Shown here: piece after piece, positions 18,945-32,055 of the stretch
Layout: each line of letters opens with the position of its first letter
How positions within the stretch are numbered: position 1 is the first letter of the stretch
Assembly (NCBI RefSeq): GCF_021458635.1
Contig: NZ_JAIRDQ010000003.1
Span: 372,001 to 436,000, forward strand
Length of the DNA stretch: 64,000 bases
Direction: 5' to 3'
Source of the DNA: Bradyrhizobium monzae
GTDB taxonomy: Bacteria; Pseudomonadota; Alphaproteobacteria; Rhizobiales; Xanthobacteraceae
Program-made: the position numbers and the translations under genes
Notes under the pieces: model-generated
Databases searched by the model: none
What the model was told of the DNA's origin: nothing
The model's input: the letters and a program-made list of their open reading frames with translations, nothing else

Positions 18945-20552
18945 ATGACCAACATCCACAACCTCACCCGCACCACCGACGATGTCGTCATCGTCGGCGG
19001 TGGCCTCGCCGGACTGTTCTGCGCGTTGAAGCTGGCGCCGCGACCGGTGACGCTGATCTCGGCCGCGCCGCTCGGACAGGGGGCGTCATCCGCATGGGCG
19101 CAAGGCGGCATCGCGGCCGCTATGGCCGAGGGCGACAGTCCCGAGGCGCATGCCGCTGATACCATCGCGGTCGGCGGCGGCATCGTCGATGAGGCGGTCG
19201 CGCTCGGCATCGCGCGCGAGGCCGCGCCGCGGATTCACGATTTGCTCGCTTATGGCGTGCCGTTCGATCGCGATCTGGAAGGCCGGCTTGCCGTGGGACG
19301 GGAAGCTGCGCATTCGGCGCGGCGGATCGTCCACGTCCGTGGCGACGGCGCGGGTGCCGCGATCATCGCGGCGCTGAGCGAGGCGGTGCGCCGCACGCCG
19401 TCGATCCGCCTGATCGAAGGCTTCGTCGCCGAAGCACTGCTCACCGAGGACGGCGCCGCCGCCGGGCTGCAGTTGCGCGAGGCCGGCAATTTTGCTGCGA
19501 GGCCCGTGATGATCGCTTCGCGCGCGATCGTGCTGGCGACCGGCGGCATCGGCCATCTCTATGCCGTCACCACCAATCCGACTGAAGCCAATGGATCGGG
19601 CCTTGCGATCGCAGCGCGCGTCGGCGCTGTGATCGCCGATCCCGAATTCGTGCAGTTCCATCCGACCGCTATCATGGTCGGCCGCGATCCGGCGCCGCTT
19701 GCGACCGAGGCGCTGCGCGGTGAAGGCGCGACGCTGATCAACGGCCAGGGCAAGCGCTTCATGCTTGCCCTTCACCCGCTCGCCGAGCTCGCTCCGCGCG
19801 ACATCGTGGCCCGCGGCGTGTTCGCCGAGATCGCGGGCGGACGCGGCGCCTTCCTCGATGCGCGCGAAGCACTGGGCGCACGCTTCGCCGACAAATTCCC
19901 GACGGTGCATGCAAGCTGCATCGCCGCCGGCATCGATCCGGCGACGCAAGCCATCCCGATCGCGCCGGCCGTGCATTATCACATGGGCGGCATCGCGGTG
20001 GACGCGCGCGGCCGCAGCTCGATCGACGGGCTGTGGGCCGGGGGAGAAGTGTCGTCCACCGGTGCGCATGGTGCCAATCGACTTGCCTCGAATTCGCTGC
20101 TGGAGGCCGTGGTCTACGCCGCGCGCATCGCCGACGATATCGCCGGCCAGGCAATCCCCTCACCCGCCCGCCTCCCCGATGGGCTGCTGGTAACTCCACG
20201 AGGCGGTGCACCGGATGCAGCCAGCGTGAAGCAGTTGCGCACGATGATGAGTACGCATGTCGGCGTGATCCGCGAGCGCGACGGACTTGCGGACGCCGTG
20301 CGCAGTTTTGCTGCGCTCGAGCACAATGCCACGAGCATCGCTGTCCGCAACATGGCGACAGCGGCCCTGCTCGTAGCCGCCGCGGCCTGGAGCCGGTGCG
20401 AGAGCCGCGGCGCGCATTTCCGCTCTGACCATCCTGCGGAGGTGCCCGCGCTGGCGCAGAGAACGATGACCACACTGGCCGCGGTGCGAGAGGTCGCGGA
20501 CGGCCTCACCGCGCATTCATCGCCGCGCATCGCGCAATCCATGATCGCCTGA
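18945..20552 (+). CDS. nadB: L-aspartate oxidase
   Basis: This 535-residue flavoprotein oxidises L-aspartate to iminoaspartate, the NadA substrate. It has the FAD-binding [13 protein letters not shown] motif near 20, [12 protein letters not shown], the conserved [10 protein letters not shown] segment of the fumarate reductase/aspartate oxidase family, and [10 protein letters not shown]. The C-terminal helical domain is present. It starts 9 bp after nadA, preceded by GAAGG. Iminoaspartate is unstable, so co-expression with NadA is expected. Confidence 0.95.
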   Translation: MTNIHNLTRTTDDVVIVGGGLAGLFCALKLAPRPVTLISAAPLGQGASSAWAQGGIAAAMAEGDSPEAHAADTIAVGGGIVDEAVALGIAREAAPRIHDLLAYGVPFDRDLEGRLAVGREAAHSARRIVHVRGDGAGAAIIAALSEAVRRTPSIRLIEGFVAEALLTEDGAAAGLQLREAGNFAARPVMIASRAIVLATGGIGHLYAVTTNPTEANGSGLAIAARVGAVIADPEFVQFHPTAIMVGRDPAPLATEALRGEGATLINGQGKRFMLALHPLAELAPRDIVARGVFAEIAGGRGAFLDAREALGARFADKFPTVHASCIAAGIDPATQAIPIAPAVHYHMGGIAVDARGRSSIDGLWAGGEVSSTGAHGANRLASNSLLEAVVYAARIADDIAGQAIPSPARLPDGLLVTPRGGAPDAASVKQLRTMMSTHVGVIRERDGLADAVRSFAALEHNATSIAVRNMATAALLVAAAAWSRCESRGAHFRSDHPAEVPALAQRTMTTLAAVREVADGLTAHSSPRIAQSMIA

Positions 20553-20563
20553 CGGAGTATGTC

Positions 20564-21442
20564 ATGATCACCCCGACCTCCCTGCTCTATCCCGATGCCT
20601 TCCTCTCTCCGCTCGCCATCGACGAGGCCGTGTATCGCGCGCTCGACGAGGACCTTGGCCGCGCCGGCGACGTCACCTCGCTCGCGACGATCCCGGAAGC
20701 GACCAAAGCGCGGGCCATCCTCGTCGCGCGGCAAGCCGGCGTCATCTCCGGTCTGCCGCTCGCGCTGGCGACACTGCAAAAGCTCTCGCCGGACCTCGAG
20801 GTGCGCGCGCATGTCCGTGACGCCGCGCGCGTTGCCCGCGGGCAGCAGGTCCTGACGATCTCCGGCCCGGCCCGCGCCATTCTCACGGCGGAGCGGACCG
20901 CGCTGAACTTCGTCGGTCGGCTGTCCGGCGTCGCCACGCTCACGGCCGACTATGTCGCGCGCACCGAGGGCACCAGGATGCGCATCTGCTGCACGCGAAA
21001 GACCACGCCGGGATTGCGGGCGCTGGAGAAATACGCCGTGCGTTGCGGCGGCGGCTTCAACCACCGCTTCGGCCTCGACGATGCGATCCTGATCAAGGAC
21101 AATCACATCGCGGTCGCCGGCGGCATCCGCCCCGGGCTGGAGCGCGCCCGCGCCCATGCCGGCCATCTCGTCAAGATCGAGATCGAGGTGGATACGCTCG
21201 CACAGCTCCGCGAGGTGCTCGACACCGGCCTTGCCGAGGCCGTGCTGCTCGACAACATGGACATCGCGACGTTGCGCGAGGCCGTGCGGATGAGCGAGGG
21301 CCGGGTCGCGCTGGAGGCGTCGGGTGGCGTCACATTGGACTCGATCGCGGCAATCGCGGCGACGGGCGTCGACTACGCTTCGTCCGGCGCGTTGACGCAT
21401 TCGGCACCGAATTTCGACTGCGCGCTGGATATCGAGATGTGA
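20564..21442 (+). CDS. nadC: Nicotinate-nucleotide pyrophosphorylase (carboxylating)
   Basis: This 292-residue quinolinate phosphoribosyltransferase makes nicotinate mononucleotide from quinolinate and PRPP. Conserved segments are [54 protein letters not shown], and the glycine-rich [12 protein letters not shown] near the C-terminus. It is last gene of the nad operon, 11 bp after nadB with CGGAG before the ATG. A palindromic repeat follows at once and may help end the transcript. Confidence 0.96.
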   Translation: MITPTSLLYPDAFLSPLAIDEAVYRALDEDLGRAGDVTSLATIPEATKARAILVARQAGVISGLPLALATLQKLSPDLEVRAHVRDAARVARGQQVLTISGPARAILTAERTALNFVGRLSGVATLTADYVARTEGTRMRICCTRKTTPGLRALEKYAVRCGGGFNHRFGLDDAILIKDNHIAVAGGIRPGLERARAHAGHLVKIEIEVDTLAQLREVLDTGLAEAVLLDNMDIATLREAVRMSEGRVALEASGGVTLDSIAAIAATGVDYASSGALTHSAPNFDCALDIEM

Positions 21443-21452
21443 GGTGGTCTGC

Positions 21453-21536
21453 GTCATGGCCGGGCTTGTCCCGGCCATCCACGGCTCGCCACACGTTGCG
21501 AAGAACGTGGATGCCCGGGACAAGCCCGGGCATGAC
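21453..21536. repeat. Palindromic intergenic repeat (GTCATGGCCGGGCTTGTCCC type)
   Basis: The left arm GTCATGGCCGGGCTTGTCCC pairs with the right arm reading GGGACAAGCCCGGGCATGAC. It occupies nearly the whole gap between the convergent nadC and SleB genes and could act as a bidirectional terminator-like hairpin, though no T-run is present. Confidence 0.8.
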
Positions 21537-21542
21537 GAACTT

Positions 21543-23003
21543 CTACCTTCGCTCGACCACGCCCATCTCGGCGGAGCTCCTGGCTTCCTGGGCGAGCTCG
21601 GCCGAGAGCGCGGCGGTTTGTGCTGGCGTGCCCCAGCTCGGCTCCTCGCTGCCGTCACCCCAGTTGCGCGGCCGGTAGAAGGTGTGCACGCCGAATTTGT
21701 ACATCTTCTTCATCTCGGCGACCCAGGACGGACGCACCCAGTAGGCGTGGTAGTGCGTCGACTTGCCGACCTCGGGCAGCCAGATCTGGCCGTCGAGCAT
21801 CGCCTTCGATATCCTCTTGGCGCGCTCCCACATCTCGGGCTCGCGGATCACGTCGGGATTGTTGTCGCAGGCAAAGGTGAACTGGCAGGCGAAGTGGCGG
21901 TACTTGTTCTGATAGACCACGCCGCAGACGGTGTCCGGATATTTGCCGGAGAACACGCGGTTCATCACCACTTGCGCGACCGCGATCTGGCCGCGCACGG
22001 CCTCGCCGCGGGATTCGAAATAGACGGCCTCAGCGAGACACTTCTCAGACTTCGCGCGTGACTTGTCGTCAAGCGCCAGCCGCTCGGCCGGCGATTTGGC
22101 GCGCTGGTTGTCGGCGTTGACCTCGCCCTTCGGCGCGACGCTCTCGCCGCTCTCGATCGCGTTTCCGACGTCCTCGTTCGGCGGCGACAGCGAGGCCAGC
22201 TTCATGTCGGGGTCGGGTGTCACGATCAGCGGCTCGGCGCCGGGCTGCCAGCTCTCGATGCTCTCGACATTGCCGCCAAGCGAGGAGCTGCCGAAGAACA
22301 GGTTCGAGGTCTTGACGCTGAAGGGATCGCGCGGCGGGGCGGCGATCGTCGCCTGCTTCAGTGCGGCGAGCGGCTCCGCCGCAAAAGAGAGCGCGTTGTC
22401 GCCGGCCTTTGGCGGATTGGCATATTGCGGCAACGGCGGCGCGCGCATCGCCTCCTGAAGTTCGGGATCGAGCGCTGCCGCTGACTCAGGCGACATCGCT
22501 TGCGGCTGCGCGGCAGGCAGCTCGGCCGTCTTGGCACCAAACACCGAGCTATTCGAGGTCGCGGGATTTTCCTGGGCGGGAGCCGCGGGCGGCGCTGCCA
22601 TCTCGGGCGTCGGGGCCGGCGCCACGGTGGCGAGACGGTCGCCCTTCAGAGCGCGATCGACCTTGGGGAAATCGGAGGCCTGGTAACGCGTCGGCGCCTG
22701 GAACACGGGATTGCGCGTGACGGCGCCGGTGACGTCCCGACCATCGAGGCTCGCGAGGCGAACCATGGCGCTCTGTGGAACCGACGTTCCGATCGGACGC
22801 GAGAAACTGTAGGTGGCCAGCTGAATGGACGAGGCTGCAGAGAACACCTGCTTCTGCCAACGCTCGGCGACGCCGGGCTGACGCGCCAGCAACGAGCCTA
22901 TGTCCTGATAGCCGGTCTCTCTCGGCACCAATGCGAAGATGCAGAGACCGATTCCGAAGGATGCGAACCGCGCACCCTTCGGATGGTTACGCAACACTGA
23001 CAT
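21543..23003 (-). CDS. Cell wall hydrolase, SleB/hydrolase-2 family
   Basis: This 486-residue protein has an N-terminal signal anchor (FASFGIGLCIFALV), a long proline/alanine-rich region of low conservation (about 60-330), and a C-terminal hydrolase domain (about 350-460). The catalytic-site signature is LAEAVYFESRGEAVRGQIAVA, given as landmark, with the active Glu in YFESRGE and two Cys (TVCGVVYQ, HFACQFTF). SleB-type enzymes are lytic transglycosylase-like or amidase-like peptidoglycan hydrolases. ATG at 23003 is preferred to GTG at 23015; neither has a clear ribosome-binding site. It is convergent with nadC. Confidence 0.85.
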   Translation of the reverse strand: MSVLRNHPKGARFASFGIGLCIFALVPRETGYQDIGSLLARQPGVAERWQKQVFSAASSIQLATYSFSRPIGTSVPQSAMVRLASLDGRDVTGAVTRNPVFQAPTRYQASDFPKVDRALKGDRLATVAPAPTPEMAAPPAAPAQENPATSNSSVFGAKTAELPAAQPQAMSPESAAALDPELQEAMRAPPLPQYANPPKAGDNALSFAAEPLAALKQATIAAPPRDPFSVKTSNLFFGSSSLGGNVESIESWQPGAEPLIVTPDPDMKLASLSPPNEDVGNAIESGESVAPKGEVNADNQRAKSPAERLALDDKSRAKSEKCLAEAVYFESRGEAVRGQIAVAQVVMNRVFSGKYPDTVCGVVYQNKYRHFACQFTFACDNNPDVIREPEMWERAKRISKAMLDGQIWLPEVGKSTHYHAYWVRPSWVAEMKKMYKFGVHTFYRPRNWGDGSEEPSWGTPAQTAALSAELAQEARSSAEMGVVERR

Positions 23004-23274
23004 CGATACGCTCACGCTACGCTTACACTAGAGAGATCGAGCCGCAGTACTTCCGTGCAATTCGATCTTTATCGTGAGTATCTAATTTAGGTTGCCGGGG
23101 CGTTAATCGGCGTTGCGCCCGAAGCACACACAAGCGATGTCAGGTGTTTGCACGCGGCGATGCTGCGTGTTGGTAAATGCGGCCCCACTTGAAACGGTAA
23201 ACATCCGGTCAACGCGAATGGTGAAGGAACTCTTGCACACGCGTATCAATACGGGACGCACCAAGTTCCATCCT

Positions 23275-23363
23275 CCGTTATTGCGAGGAGCGAAGCGACG
23301 AAGCAATCCAGACTGTCACCGCGGAGGGATTCTGGATTGCTTCGCTGCGCTCGCAATGACGGG
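23275..23363. repeat. Palindromic intergenic repeat (second CGAAGCAATCC copy)
   Basis: TTGCGAGGAGCGAAGCGACG leads to GAAGCAATCCAGA, which is mirrored as TCTGGATTGCTTC, and the copy closes with GCTCGCAATGACGG. It is homologous to the shorter repeat at 2133-2188. Confidence 0.75.
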
Positions 23364-23383
23364 TTGCGAGAGTGCCGTCTCAA

Positions 23384-23416
23384 ATGAAAAGAGGCGGTGG
23401 TTTTGCCCCGCCTCTT
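23384..23416 (-). terminator. Rho-independent terminator of the PPDK gene
   Basis: On the minus strand AGAGGCGG pairs with CCGCCTCT around a 10-nt loop and is followed by TTTTCATTT. It starts 27 bp past the PPDK stop codon. Confidence 0.8.
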
Positions 23417-23442
23417 CGCATTCAACATCTCAACGCTTCGTC

Positions 23443-26400
<2,958 letters not shown>

Positions 26401-26496
26401 AGCTTGCACACAACCTGCGAGAGGGACGGGAGCGCGCGGGCCTTACACCATTTTGGGCGGGTCCGCGCAAGTCGAAGAGTTCCGGAAAATGAAGGC

Positions 26497-26652
26497 CTAG
26501 AGATGGAGCCACTTCAACAAACCGAGCCCGATCGCACCATTGATGATGAGAAAGATCGCCACGATCAGGTTGAGAAGCCGCGGCATGATCAGGATGAGCA
26601 CGCCCGCAAGCAGCGACAGAATCGGCGAGATGTGGGCGATGGTGAGATGCAT
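26497..26652 (-). CDS. Small hydrophobic protein, DUF3096 family
   Basis: This 51-residue protein begins MHLTIAHISPILSLLAG and continues with two hydrophobic stretches (about 9-22 and 28-46) separated by PRLLN. This matches the DUF3096 pattern of small inner-membrane proteins of unknown function. AGGAAG lies 7 nt before the ATG, which supports expression. It is upstream of PPDK on the same strand, 96 bp away, and could share its transcript. Confidence 0.8.
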   Translation of the reverse strand: MHLTIAHISPILSLLAGVLILIMPRLLNLIVAIFLIINGAIGLGLLKWLHL

Positions 26653-26872
26653 GAAAAGTCTTCCTGTGCGTTAAGGCGAATCGCGGCGGATCATAGCGGA
26701 CTGGGTTCCCGCGGGTAGAGACGCGCTAGGGCCCCGCGAGTTCCCGGCTTCGCGAAAACTGCCCGAAATTGCCGCGTATGCGGCAGGGCTTTTTCGGAAC
26801 ATCGCGCGCGACGCAGCATTGGCATCCAGTCGCGCCACTGGCGCCGGCTGAAATCAATTCGAGGAGTTGCCC

Positions 26873-27226
26873 ATGCGGAACAGGATTCTTGCCCTTGCAA
26901 CGCTCGCGGCCGCGATCGGCTCGCCCGTCGCGGCGCAGGCGCAAACCGGGATCACGGTGGGCCGCGCGCCCGTGGTCGTCGACAGCGGCCCGACCATCGC
27001 GGTCGAACAGCGGCCCGCTTTCCGTGACTATGTCGTCGAACAACGTGTGCCCACCTTCAGCATTCCCGATCGCGTGGTCGTCGGCGCCACCTTACCCGAG
27101 ACCGGCGTCACCTATTATGACGTGCCGCAGCGTTTCGGCGCCACGACCTACCGCTACACCGTCGTGAACGGCGAGACCGTGCTGGTCGAGCCGCGCTCGC
27201 GCCGCATCGTTGAGGTGATGGACTAG
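26873..27226 (+). CDS. DUF1236 family secreted protein
   Basis: This 117-residue protein has a signal peptide (MRNRILALATLAAAIGSPVA, cleavage after AQA near 25). The DUF1236 segments follow in order: RPAFRDYVVEQRVPTF, VVVGATLPETGVTYYDVP and YRYTVVNGETVLVEPRSRRIVEVMD, each given as a landmark. DUF1236 proteins are abundant in Bradyrhizobium and of unknown role, probably periplasmic. GAGGAG sits 6 nt before ATG 26873. A terminator lies about 75 bp downstream. A weak EcfG-like promoter (GGAAC-N16-CATT) is seen near 26795. Confidence 0.88.
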   Translation: MRNRILALATLAAAIGSPVAAQAQTGITVGRAPVVVDSGPTIAVEQRPAFRDYVVEQRVPTFSIPDRVVVGATLPETGVTYYDVPQRFGATTYRYTVVNGETVLVEPRSRRIVEVMD

Positions 27227-27301
27227 CGCGTTCAAGCATCAACTGGATGTCCGGCGCGTCACTTCAATCAGGCTGGCGCGAGCAATATAAACGGACATCA
27301 G

Positions 27302-27341
27302 GCCCCGCCCCGGTCTCCCCCCGCCGGGCGGGGCTTTTTTT
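27302..27341 (+). terminator. Rho-independent terminator after the DUF1236 gene
   Basis: GCCCCGCCC (27302-27310) pairs perfectly with GGGCGGGGC (27326-27334) around a 15-nt loop, followed by a run of seven T. Confidence 0.9.
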
Positions 27342-27346
27342 GCGTC

Positions 27347-27450
27347 GTCATTCCGGGGCGCGCGAAGCGCGAGCCCGGAATCCATTGCGCCGCGCGTGAT
27401 GTGGAGACATGGATTCCGGGCTCGCGCCAAGGGGCGCGCCCCGGAATGAC
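27347..27450. repeat. Palindromic intergenic repeat (GTCATTCCGGGGCGCG type)
   Basis: GTCATTCCGGGGCGCG is mirrored by CGCGCCCCGGAATGAC, and inner arms GAGCCCGGAATCCAT and ATGGATTCCGGGCTC also pair. It sits between the DUF1236 terminator and the end of glyS. Confidence 0.85.
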
Positions 27451-27470
27451 AGCATCTACTGTGGCGCGCC

Positions 27471-29570
27471 TCAATCCTGGATCTTCGAGAAATCCGCCAC
27501 CGCACGCGTGGCGCTGCGGATCTCGTTGAGCAGCTTCAGGCGGTTCTCCCGCACCTTTGCATCGTCGTCATTGACGCGCACCTTGTCGAAGAACGCATCG
27601 ACCGGCGGACGCAGCTTTGCCATCGCGGTCATCGCGGCGGCAAAATCCTCCTTGGCGACGGCCGCGCTTGCCTCCGCCTTCACCTCGCCGATCGCCGTGG
27701 CCAGCGCCTTTTCCTCATCGAGGCTGTAGAGCGCAGCATCCGGGGCGCCGTCAAAAGTGCGCTTGTCCTTCTTCTCCTCGATGCCAAGGATATTGCTCGC
27801 GCGCTTGATGCCGGCGAGCAGGTTCTTACCGTCGTCAGTCTCGAGGAATTTGCCCAGCGCCTCGACGCGGCGGACGATCATCAGCATATCGTCCTGGCCA
27901 CCGAGCGCGAACACGGCGTCGACGAGATCGTGACGGGCGCCCTGCTCGCGAAGCTGGACTTTCAAGCGGTCGGCGAAGAAAGCGAGCAGATCGTTCGGGA
28001 GCTTCTGCGCATCCGCAGGCTTCACCGATAGGCCGGCGAGCGCCGACGCAGCCAGCTTCATCAGCGACAGCCGAAGCGCGTTCTCCGCAATCAGCCTGAT
28101 CACACCCAGCGCTGCACGACGAAGCGCATACGGATCCTTGCTGCCCGTCGGCTTCTCGTCGATAGCCCAGAACCCAATCAGCGTGTCGATCTTGTCGGCA
28201 AGCGCGACCGCGACGCTGACCGGATCGGTCGGCACGCGATCGGCAGGCCCCTGCGGCTTGTAGTGCTCTTCGCAAGCGGCCGCGACGGACGCGTCCTCGT
28301 CCTGGGCCAGCGCGTAGTACTTGCCCATCAGGCCCTGCACCTCAGGGAATTCCCCGACGACTTCGGTCAGCAGATCGGCCTTCGCCAGATGCGCGGCGCG
28401 CGTGGCCTTGGCGACATCGGCGCCGACCAGCGGCGCAATCTCCGCGGCGAGGCGCTCGATGCGCTTGATGCGCGCTGCCTGGGTGCCGAGCTTCTCGTGG
28501 AACACGATCTGCTCGAACTTCGGCAGCCGATCCTCGAGCTTCGTCTTCAGGTCCGTCTCGTAGAAGAACTTCGCATCCGACAGGCGCGGACGGATGACGC
28601 GCTCGTTGCCGGCGACGATGACCTTGCCGCCGTCGGTCGCCTCGATATTGGCGGTGAGGACGAATTTGTTGGTCAGCTTCCCGGTCTTGGGATCCTTGAC
28701 CACGAAGCACTTCTGGTTGTTGCGGATGGTGGCGCGGATCACCTCGTCCGGGATCGCGAGATACTCTTGCTCGAACGATCCCATCATCACGACAGGCCAT
28801 TCGACGAGGCCCGAGACCTCATCGAGAAGCGCCTGATCCTCGACCAGTTCGAAGCCTTGCGCGAAAGTCAGCTCCTTGGCGTCGGCAAAGATAATGTCCT
28901 TGCGTGCCTGCGGATCGAGGATGACCTTTGCAGCCTTCAGCTTCGCTTCGTAGTCCTCGAAGCGGCGCACAGAAATTGCGCTAGGTGCCATGAAGCGGTG
29001 GCCGTAAGTGGTTTGGCCAGTCTCGATGCCGTCCACCGAGAACTTTACGACATCGGGCTCTTCGGTCTCTGGCCCGAACGTCGCGGTGATCGCATGCAGC
29101 GGACGCACCCAGCTCAACGAGCCCGGTTTGCCGGAGCGCGCGCCCCAGCGCATCGATTTCGGCCAGGGGAAGGTGCGGATGATGACGGGCAGAATCTCGG
29201 CGAGCACGTCGATCGCGTCGCGCCCGGCCTTCTCGATCAGCGCGATATAGAAATCGCCCTTGGCGTCGCGCTGGATCTTGGCCTCATCCAGCGACTTCAA
29301 ACCTGTCGCTTTCAAGAAGCCCTGCACGGCCGCATCGGGTCCGCCGACTTTCGGTCCGCGGCGCTCGGTCTTCAGGTCAGGCTGGCGCGCGGGGATGCCA
29401 TGCACGGTGAGCGCGAGACGGCGCGGTGTCGCGAAGGCTTTCGCGCCCTCATAGACGAGGCCTTCGGCGACGAGCTTCTCGGTCACCAGGCGGCGCAGAT
29501 CGTCGGCCGCCTTGGCCTGCATGCGCGCGGGAATTTCTTCCGAGAACAGTTCAAGCAAAAGATCGGGCAT
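27471..29570 (-). CDS. glyS: Glycyl-tRNA synthetase beta subunit
   Basis: This 699-residue subunit belongs to the tetrameric bacterial glycine-tRNA ligase, carrying tRNA-binding functions. It opens [18 protein letters not shown], the conserved start of GlyS, and contains [10 protein letters not shown] and the HD-like segment region near 380-560 typical of the subunit, ending with a helical anticodon-binding tail. The ATG overlaps the glyQ stop by one base (TGATG), so translation is coupled. Length is normal (about 690-700). Confidence 0.96.
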   Translation of the reverse strand: MPDLLLELFSEEIPARMQAKAADDLRRLVTEKLVAEGLVYEGAKAFATPRRLALTVHGIPARQPDLKTERRGPKVGGPDAAVQGFLKATGLKSLDEAKIQRDAKGDFYIALIEKAGRDAIDVLAEILPVIIRTFPWPKSMRWGARSGKPGSLSWVRPLHAITATFGPETEEPDVVKFSVDGIETGQTTYGHRFMAPSAISVRRFEDYEAKLKAAKVILDPQARKDIIFADAKELTFAQGFELVEDQALLDEVSGLVEWPVVMMGSFEQEYLAIPDEVIRATIRNNQKCFVVKDPKTGKLTNKFVLTANIEATDGGKVIVAGNERVIRPRLSDAKFFYETDLKTKLEDRLPKFEQIVFHEKLGTQAARIKRIERLAAEIAPLVGADVAKATRAAHLAKADLLTEVVGEFPEVQGLMGKYYALAQDEDASVAAACEEHYKPQGPADRVPTDPVSVAVALADKIDTLIGFWAIDEKPTGSKDPYALRRAALGVIRLIAENALRLSLMKLAASALAGLSVKPADAQKLPNDLLAFFADRLKVQLREQGARHDLVDAVFALGGQDDMLMIVRRVEALGKFLETDDGKNLLAGIKRASNILGIEEKKDKRTFDGAPDAALYSLDEEKALATAIGEVKAEASAAVAKEDFAAAMTAMAKLRPPVDAFFDKVRVNDDDAKVRENRLKLLNEIRSATRAVADFSKIQD

Positions 29571-30505
29571 CAGGCCGCTCCGCCCGCTTCAGTGTGGATC
29601 CAGGCCTCGCCGCAGGCTTTTGCAAGTTCGCGCACGCGAAGAATGTAGCTTTGACGCTCGGTCACCGAGATGACGCCGCGGGCATCGAGCAGGTTGAAGA
29701 CATGGCTCGCCTTGATGCACTGGTCGTACGCCGGCAGCGCCATCAGATGCGCCTCGCGCTTGCCGTCCTTCCAGCCCGCGTCGAGGTACTTTCGGCAGGC
29801 GGCTTCCGCCATCTTGAACTGCTCGAACAGCATCGCGGTGTCGGCGACTTCGAAATTGTGCTTCGAATATTCCCGCTCGGCCTGCAGGAAGACGTCGCCA
29901 TAGGTGACCTTGGCATCGCCGTCGCGGCCGTTGAAGTTGAGATCGTAGACGCGGTCGACGCCCTGCACATACATCGCGAGGCGCTCGAGCCCGTAGGTGA
30001 GCTCGCCCGCGACCGGAGCGCATTCAAAACCCGCGACCTGCTGGAAATAGGTGAACTGGCTGACTTCCATGCCGTCGCACCAGCACTCCCACCCCAGGCC
30101 CCAGGCGCCCAGCGTCGGGCTCTCCCAATCGTCCTCGACGAAGCGGATGTCGTGCACGGCAGCATCGATGCCGATCGCGGCGAGCGACTTCAGGTACAGC
30201 TCCTGAAGGTTCGGCGGCGACGGCTTCATGATCACCTGGAACTGGTAGTAGTGCTGCATCCGGTTCGGATTCTCGCCGTAGCGACCGTCCTTCGGCCGGC
30301 GCGAGGGCTGCACATAGGCGGCGTTCCAGGGCTTTGGCCCAAGCGCGCGCAACGTGGTCGCCGGATGGAAGGTGCCCGCGCCCATCTCCATGTCATAGGG
30401 CTGCAGGATCACGCAGCCCTGCTCGGCCCAGAACCGCTGGAGCGCGAGGATAAAACCCTGGAACGAGCGTTCCGGGCGCATATGGGCGGGCAATGAGGCG
30501 TCCAT
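29570..30505 (-). CDS. glyQ: Glycyl-tRNA synthetase alpha subunit
   Basis: This 311-residue catalytic subunit is of class II type. Landmarks are [39 protein letters not shown], and the motif-2 region [19 protein letters not shown], followed by [21 protein letters not shown]; each is only partly quoted as a landmark. It starts at 30505, with an alternative Met at residue 9 where many homologues begin. It precedes glyS in a two-gene operon; the upstream neighbour on the same strand is a 63-residue protein beyond an intergenic repeat. Confidence 0.96.
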   Translation of the reverse strand: MDASLPAHMRPERSFQGFILALQRFWAEQGCVILQPYDMEMGAGTFHPATTLRALGPKPWNAAYVQPSRRPKDGRYGENPNRMQHYYQFQVIMKPSPPNLQELYLKSLAAIGIDAAVHDIRFVEDDWESPTLGAWGLGWECWCDGMEVSQFTYFQQVAGFECAPVAGELTYGLERLAMYVQGVDRVYDLNFNGRDGDAKVTYGDVFLQAEREYSKHNFEVADTAMLFEQFKMAEAACRKYLDAGWKDGKREAHLMALPAYDQCIKASHVFNLLDARGVISVTERQSYILRVRELAKACGEAWIHTEAGGAA

Positions 30506-30591
30506 CGTCAGATCAGGCTCTCGCGGGGGGTTTTGAATCGCGCGGGACCGTATCGACGGCGGGGGTGGGAATCAAGGCAAAGGGGCCTCTT

Positions 30592-30718
30592 CTCACCTCT
30601 CCCGCTTGCGGGAGAGGTCGGCGCGAAGCGCCGGGTGAGGGTTCTGTCCTCTTGGGGGTTCTCGTATGTGGAGATACCCTCTCCCCAACCCTCCCCCGCA
30701 GGCGGGGGAGGGAGCGCA
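30592..30718. repeat. Intergenic repeat, inverted copy of the 6434-6554 element
   Basis: It begins with CACCTCTCCCGCTTGCGGGA and ends with CCTCCCCCGCAGGCGGGGGA, with GCCGGGTGAGGGTTCT and GATACCCTCTCCCCAACC inside. Order of the segments is reversed relative to the copy at 6434-6554. Confidence 0.85.
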
Positions 30719-30736
30719 CCTTGCGCGCGGAGGGAG

Positions 30737-30928
30737 CTAACCCGGCCGGTAAGCCCCTGTCACGGGGTCACGCTTCAGCGTCTGGACGGCTCCCATATGG
30801 GCGGCCTCGGCGACGCGCGAGAGGCGCATCTCCTCCAGCTCCTGGTTGATCCGGAGTGCGGTCTTGTAGGCCCAGCGGACCACGGCAAGCCCACCCAGCA
30901 CGCCCGCAAATGCAACGAACGGCGGCAT
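30737..30928 (-). CDS. Small single-helix membrane protein
   Basis: This 63-residue protein has one hydrophobic helix at the N-terminus (FVAFAGVLGGLAVVRWAY), then a charged amphipathic helix (INQELEEMRLSRVAEA) and a short tail ending DPVTGAYRPG. I do not recognise the family. AAGGA lies 7 nt before the ATG at 30928, so it is preferred over an in-frame TTG at 30946. It sits between glyQ and the S49 peptidase gene on the same strand. Confidence 0.65.
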   Translation of the reverse strand: MPPFVAFAGVLGGLAVVRWAYKTALRINQELEEMRLSRVAEAAHMGAVQTLKRDPVTGAYRPG

Positions 30929-31033
30929 CGGTCGATCCTTGTTCAATGCTCAGCCCCCACGCGCATATTCGCGCAGTCCGGGCTGCGCCGCAATTGGCTC
31001 AGTCCGGACCAAATGGCGCGGGAGTGCCTCCAC

Positions 31034-31942
31034 CTAGAACCCGAATTTCGCCCAAATCGCCCGCGCCTCGACTGCCGAGATCACCTCATCCGCCAGTCCG
31101 GTCATTGATTCCAGGGCCGAAAGCTGGCCCGCGCCCGGCGATTTCCGCCCCAACAGACCGGACAGCAGGCCGCTCGGCTGCGCGATCACAGGGGTGAGAA
31201 CCTTCTCGCCGTAGCGGGCACGAAGAGTTGAGCGGATATCGCCGATGCCGTCGGCCAAGCCCAGCGCGATTGAGCTCTCGCCAGCCCAGTATTCGCCGGT
31301 GAACAGGGTGTCGTCGGCGCCCTTGAGCCGCGCGCCGCGGCTCTCCTTCACCAGCGCGATGAAGATCTGGTGGATCTCGCGCTGAAGCGCCTTCAGCTTG
31401 GCGACGTCGTCGGGATTTTCGGGCAGGAACGGATCGAGCATCGCCTTGTGGGCGCCGGCCGTGTAGAGCCGCCGCTCGATACCGAGCCGCTTGATCGCCT
31501 CCTGGAAACCAAAGCTGCCGCCCACCACACCGATCGAGCCGAGGATCGAGGACGGATCGCAAAAGATCTCGTCGCCGGCGCAGGCGATCATGTAGCCGCC
31601 GGAGGCCGCGACATCCTCGACGAACACCAGCACGGGCAGCTTCTTCTCCGCCGCAAGCTGCTTGATGCGCAGATAGATCTGGCGCGACTGCACCGGCGAG
31701 CCGCCGGGCGAGTTGATCACCAGTGCCACTGCCTTGGCGTTGCGGACCGAAAAGGCCCGCTCCAGCACCCGGGCAACGCCCGCGAGCGACATGCCCGGAC
31801 GCAGCGGCGTCACCGCGCCGATCACGCCCGACAGCCGCACCACCGGCACGACTGCCGTGCCCGGGCGGAAGCGCGCCGGCAGGTATTGCATGAGCTTGTC
31901 GGCCCAGCCGGAATTTTCGCGATCGTTCAATTGTTCGGCCAT
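31034..31942 (-). CDS. S49-family signal peptide peptidase-like serine protease
   Basis: This 302-residue peptidase has the Ser/Lys dyad of the SppA/SohB group: Ser114 in VEDVAASGGYMIACAGDEI (landmark) and Lys166 in LYTAGAHKAMLDPF. INSPGGSP at 77-84 is the oxyanion-loop signature. Length matches the short, single-domain type rather than the double-domain E. coli SppA. No strong N-terminal membrane helix is visible, so the location is uncertain. It is divergent from the 32-residue gene at 32056, sharing a 113-bp gap. Confidence 0.87.
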   Translation of the reverse strand: MAEQLNDRENSGWADKLMQYLPARFRPGTAVVPVVRLSGVIGAVTPLRPGMSLAGVARVLERAFSVRNAKAVALVINSPGGSPVQSRQIYLRIKQLAAEKKLPVLVFVEDVAASGGYMIACAGDEIFCDPSSILGSIGVVGGSFGFQEAIKRLGIERRLYTAGAHKAMLDPFLPENPDDVAKLKALQREIHQIFIALVKESRGARLKGADDTLFTGEYWAGESSIALGLADGIGDIRSTLRARYGEKVLTPVIAQPSGLLSGLLGRKSPGAGQLSALESMTGLADEVISAVEARAIWAKFGF

Positions 31943-31996
31943 GCCGTTACCTCTGATTAACCGATTCTTATCACGCGACTGTCATTGAAAGTGCCT

Positions 31997-32022
31997 GGAA
32001 CGTGTTTTGCAGAATCCCCGTT
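31997..32022 (+). promoter_or_regulatory. Candidate EcfG-type general-stress promoter
   Basis: GGAAC (31997-32001), 17 bases, then CGTT (32019-32022) fits the alphaproteobacterial EcfG consensus GGAAC-N16/17-CGTT. It lies 34 bp before the start codon of the 32-residue gene, so transcription would begin about 27 nt before the ATG. Confidence 0.6.
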
Positions 32023-32055
32023 GGGAAGCTGCAATAAGGCAGCGGAGGAAGCGAC

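Larger units (their letters stand above)
23016..23442. other. 427-bp intergenic region
   Basis: No supported gene lies between the SleB gene and the end of the PPDK gene. The region holds the likely SleB promoter (minus strand, AT-rich around 23040-23090), a palindromic repeat at 23275-23363, and the PPDK terminator at 23384-23416. The long plus-strand open frame starting here is a high-GC shadow of PPDK. Confidence 0.7.

Noticed and set aside
26701..26712. GGGAAC on the minus strand before the DUF3096 gene considered as a third ECF promoter
   Set aside because: The downstream box at the right spacing does not match CATCCAAT or CGTT, so the -35-like hexamer alone is not enough.
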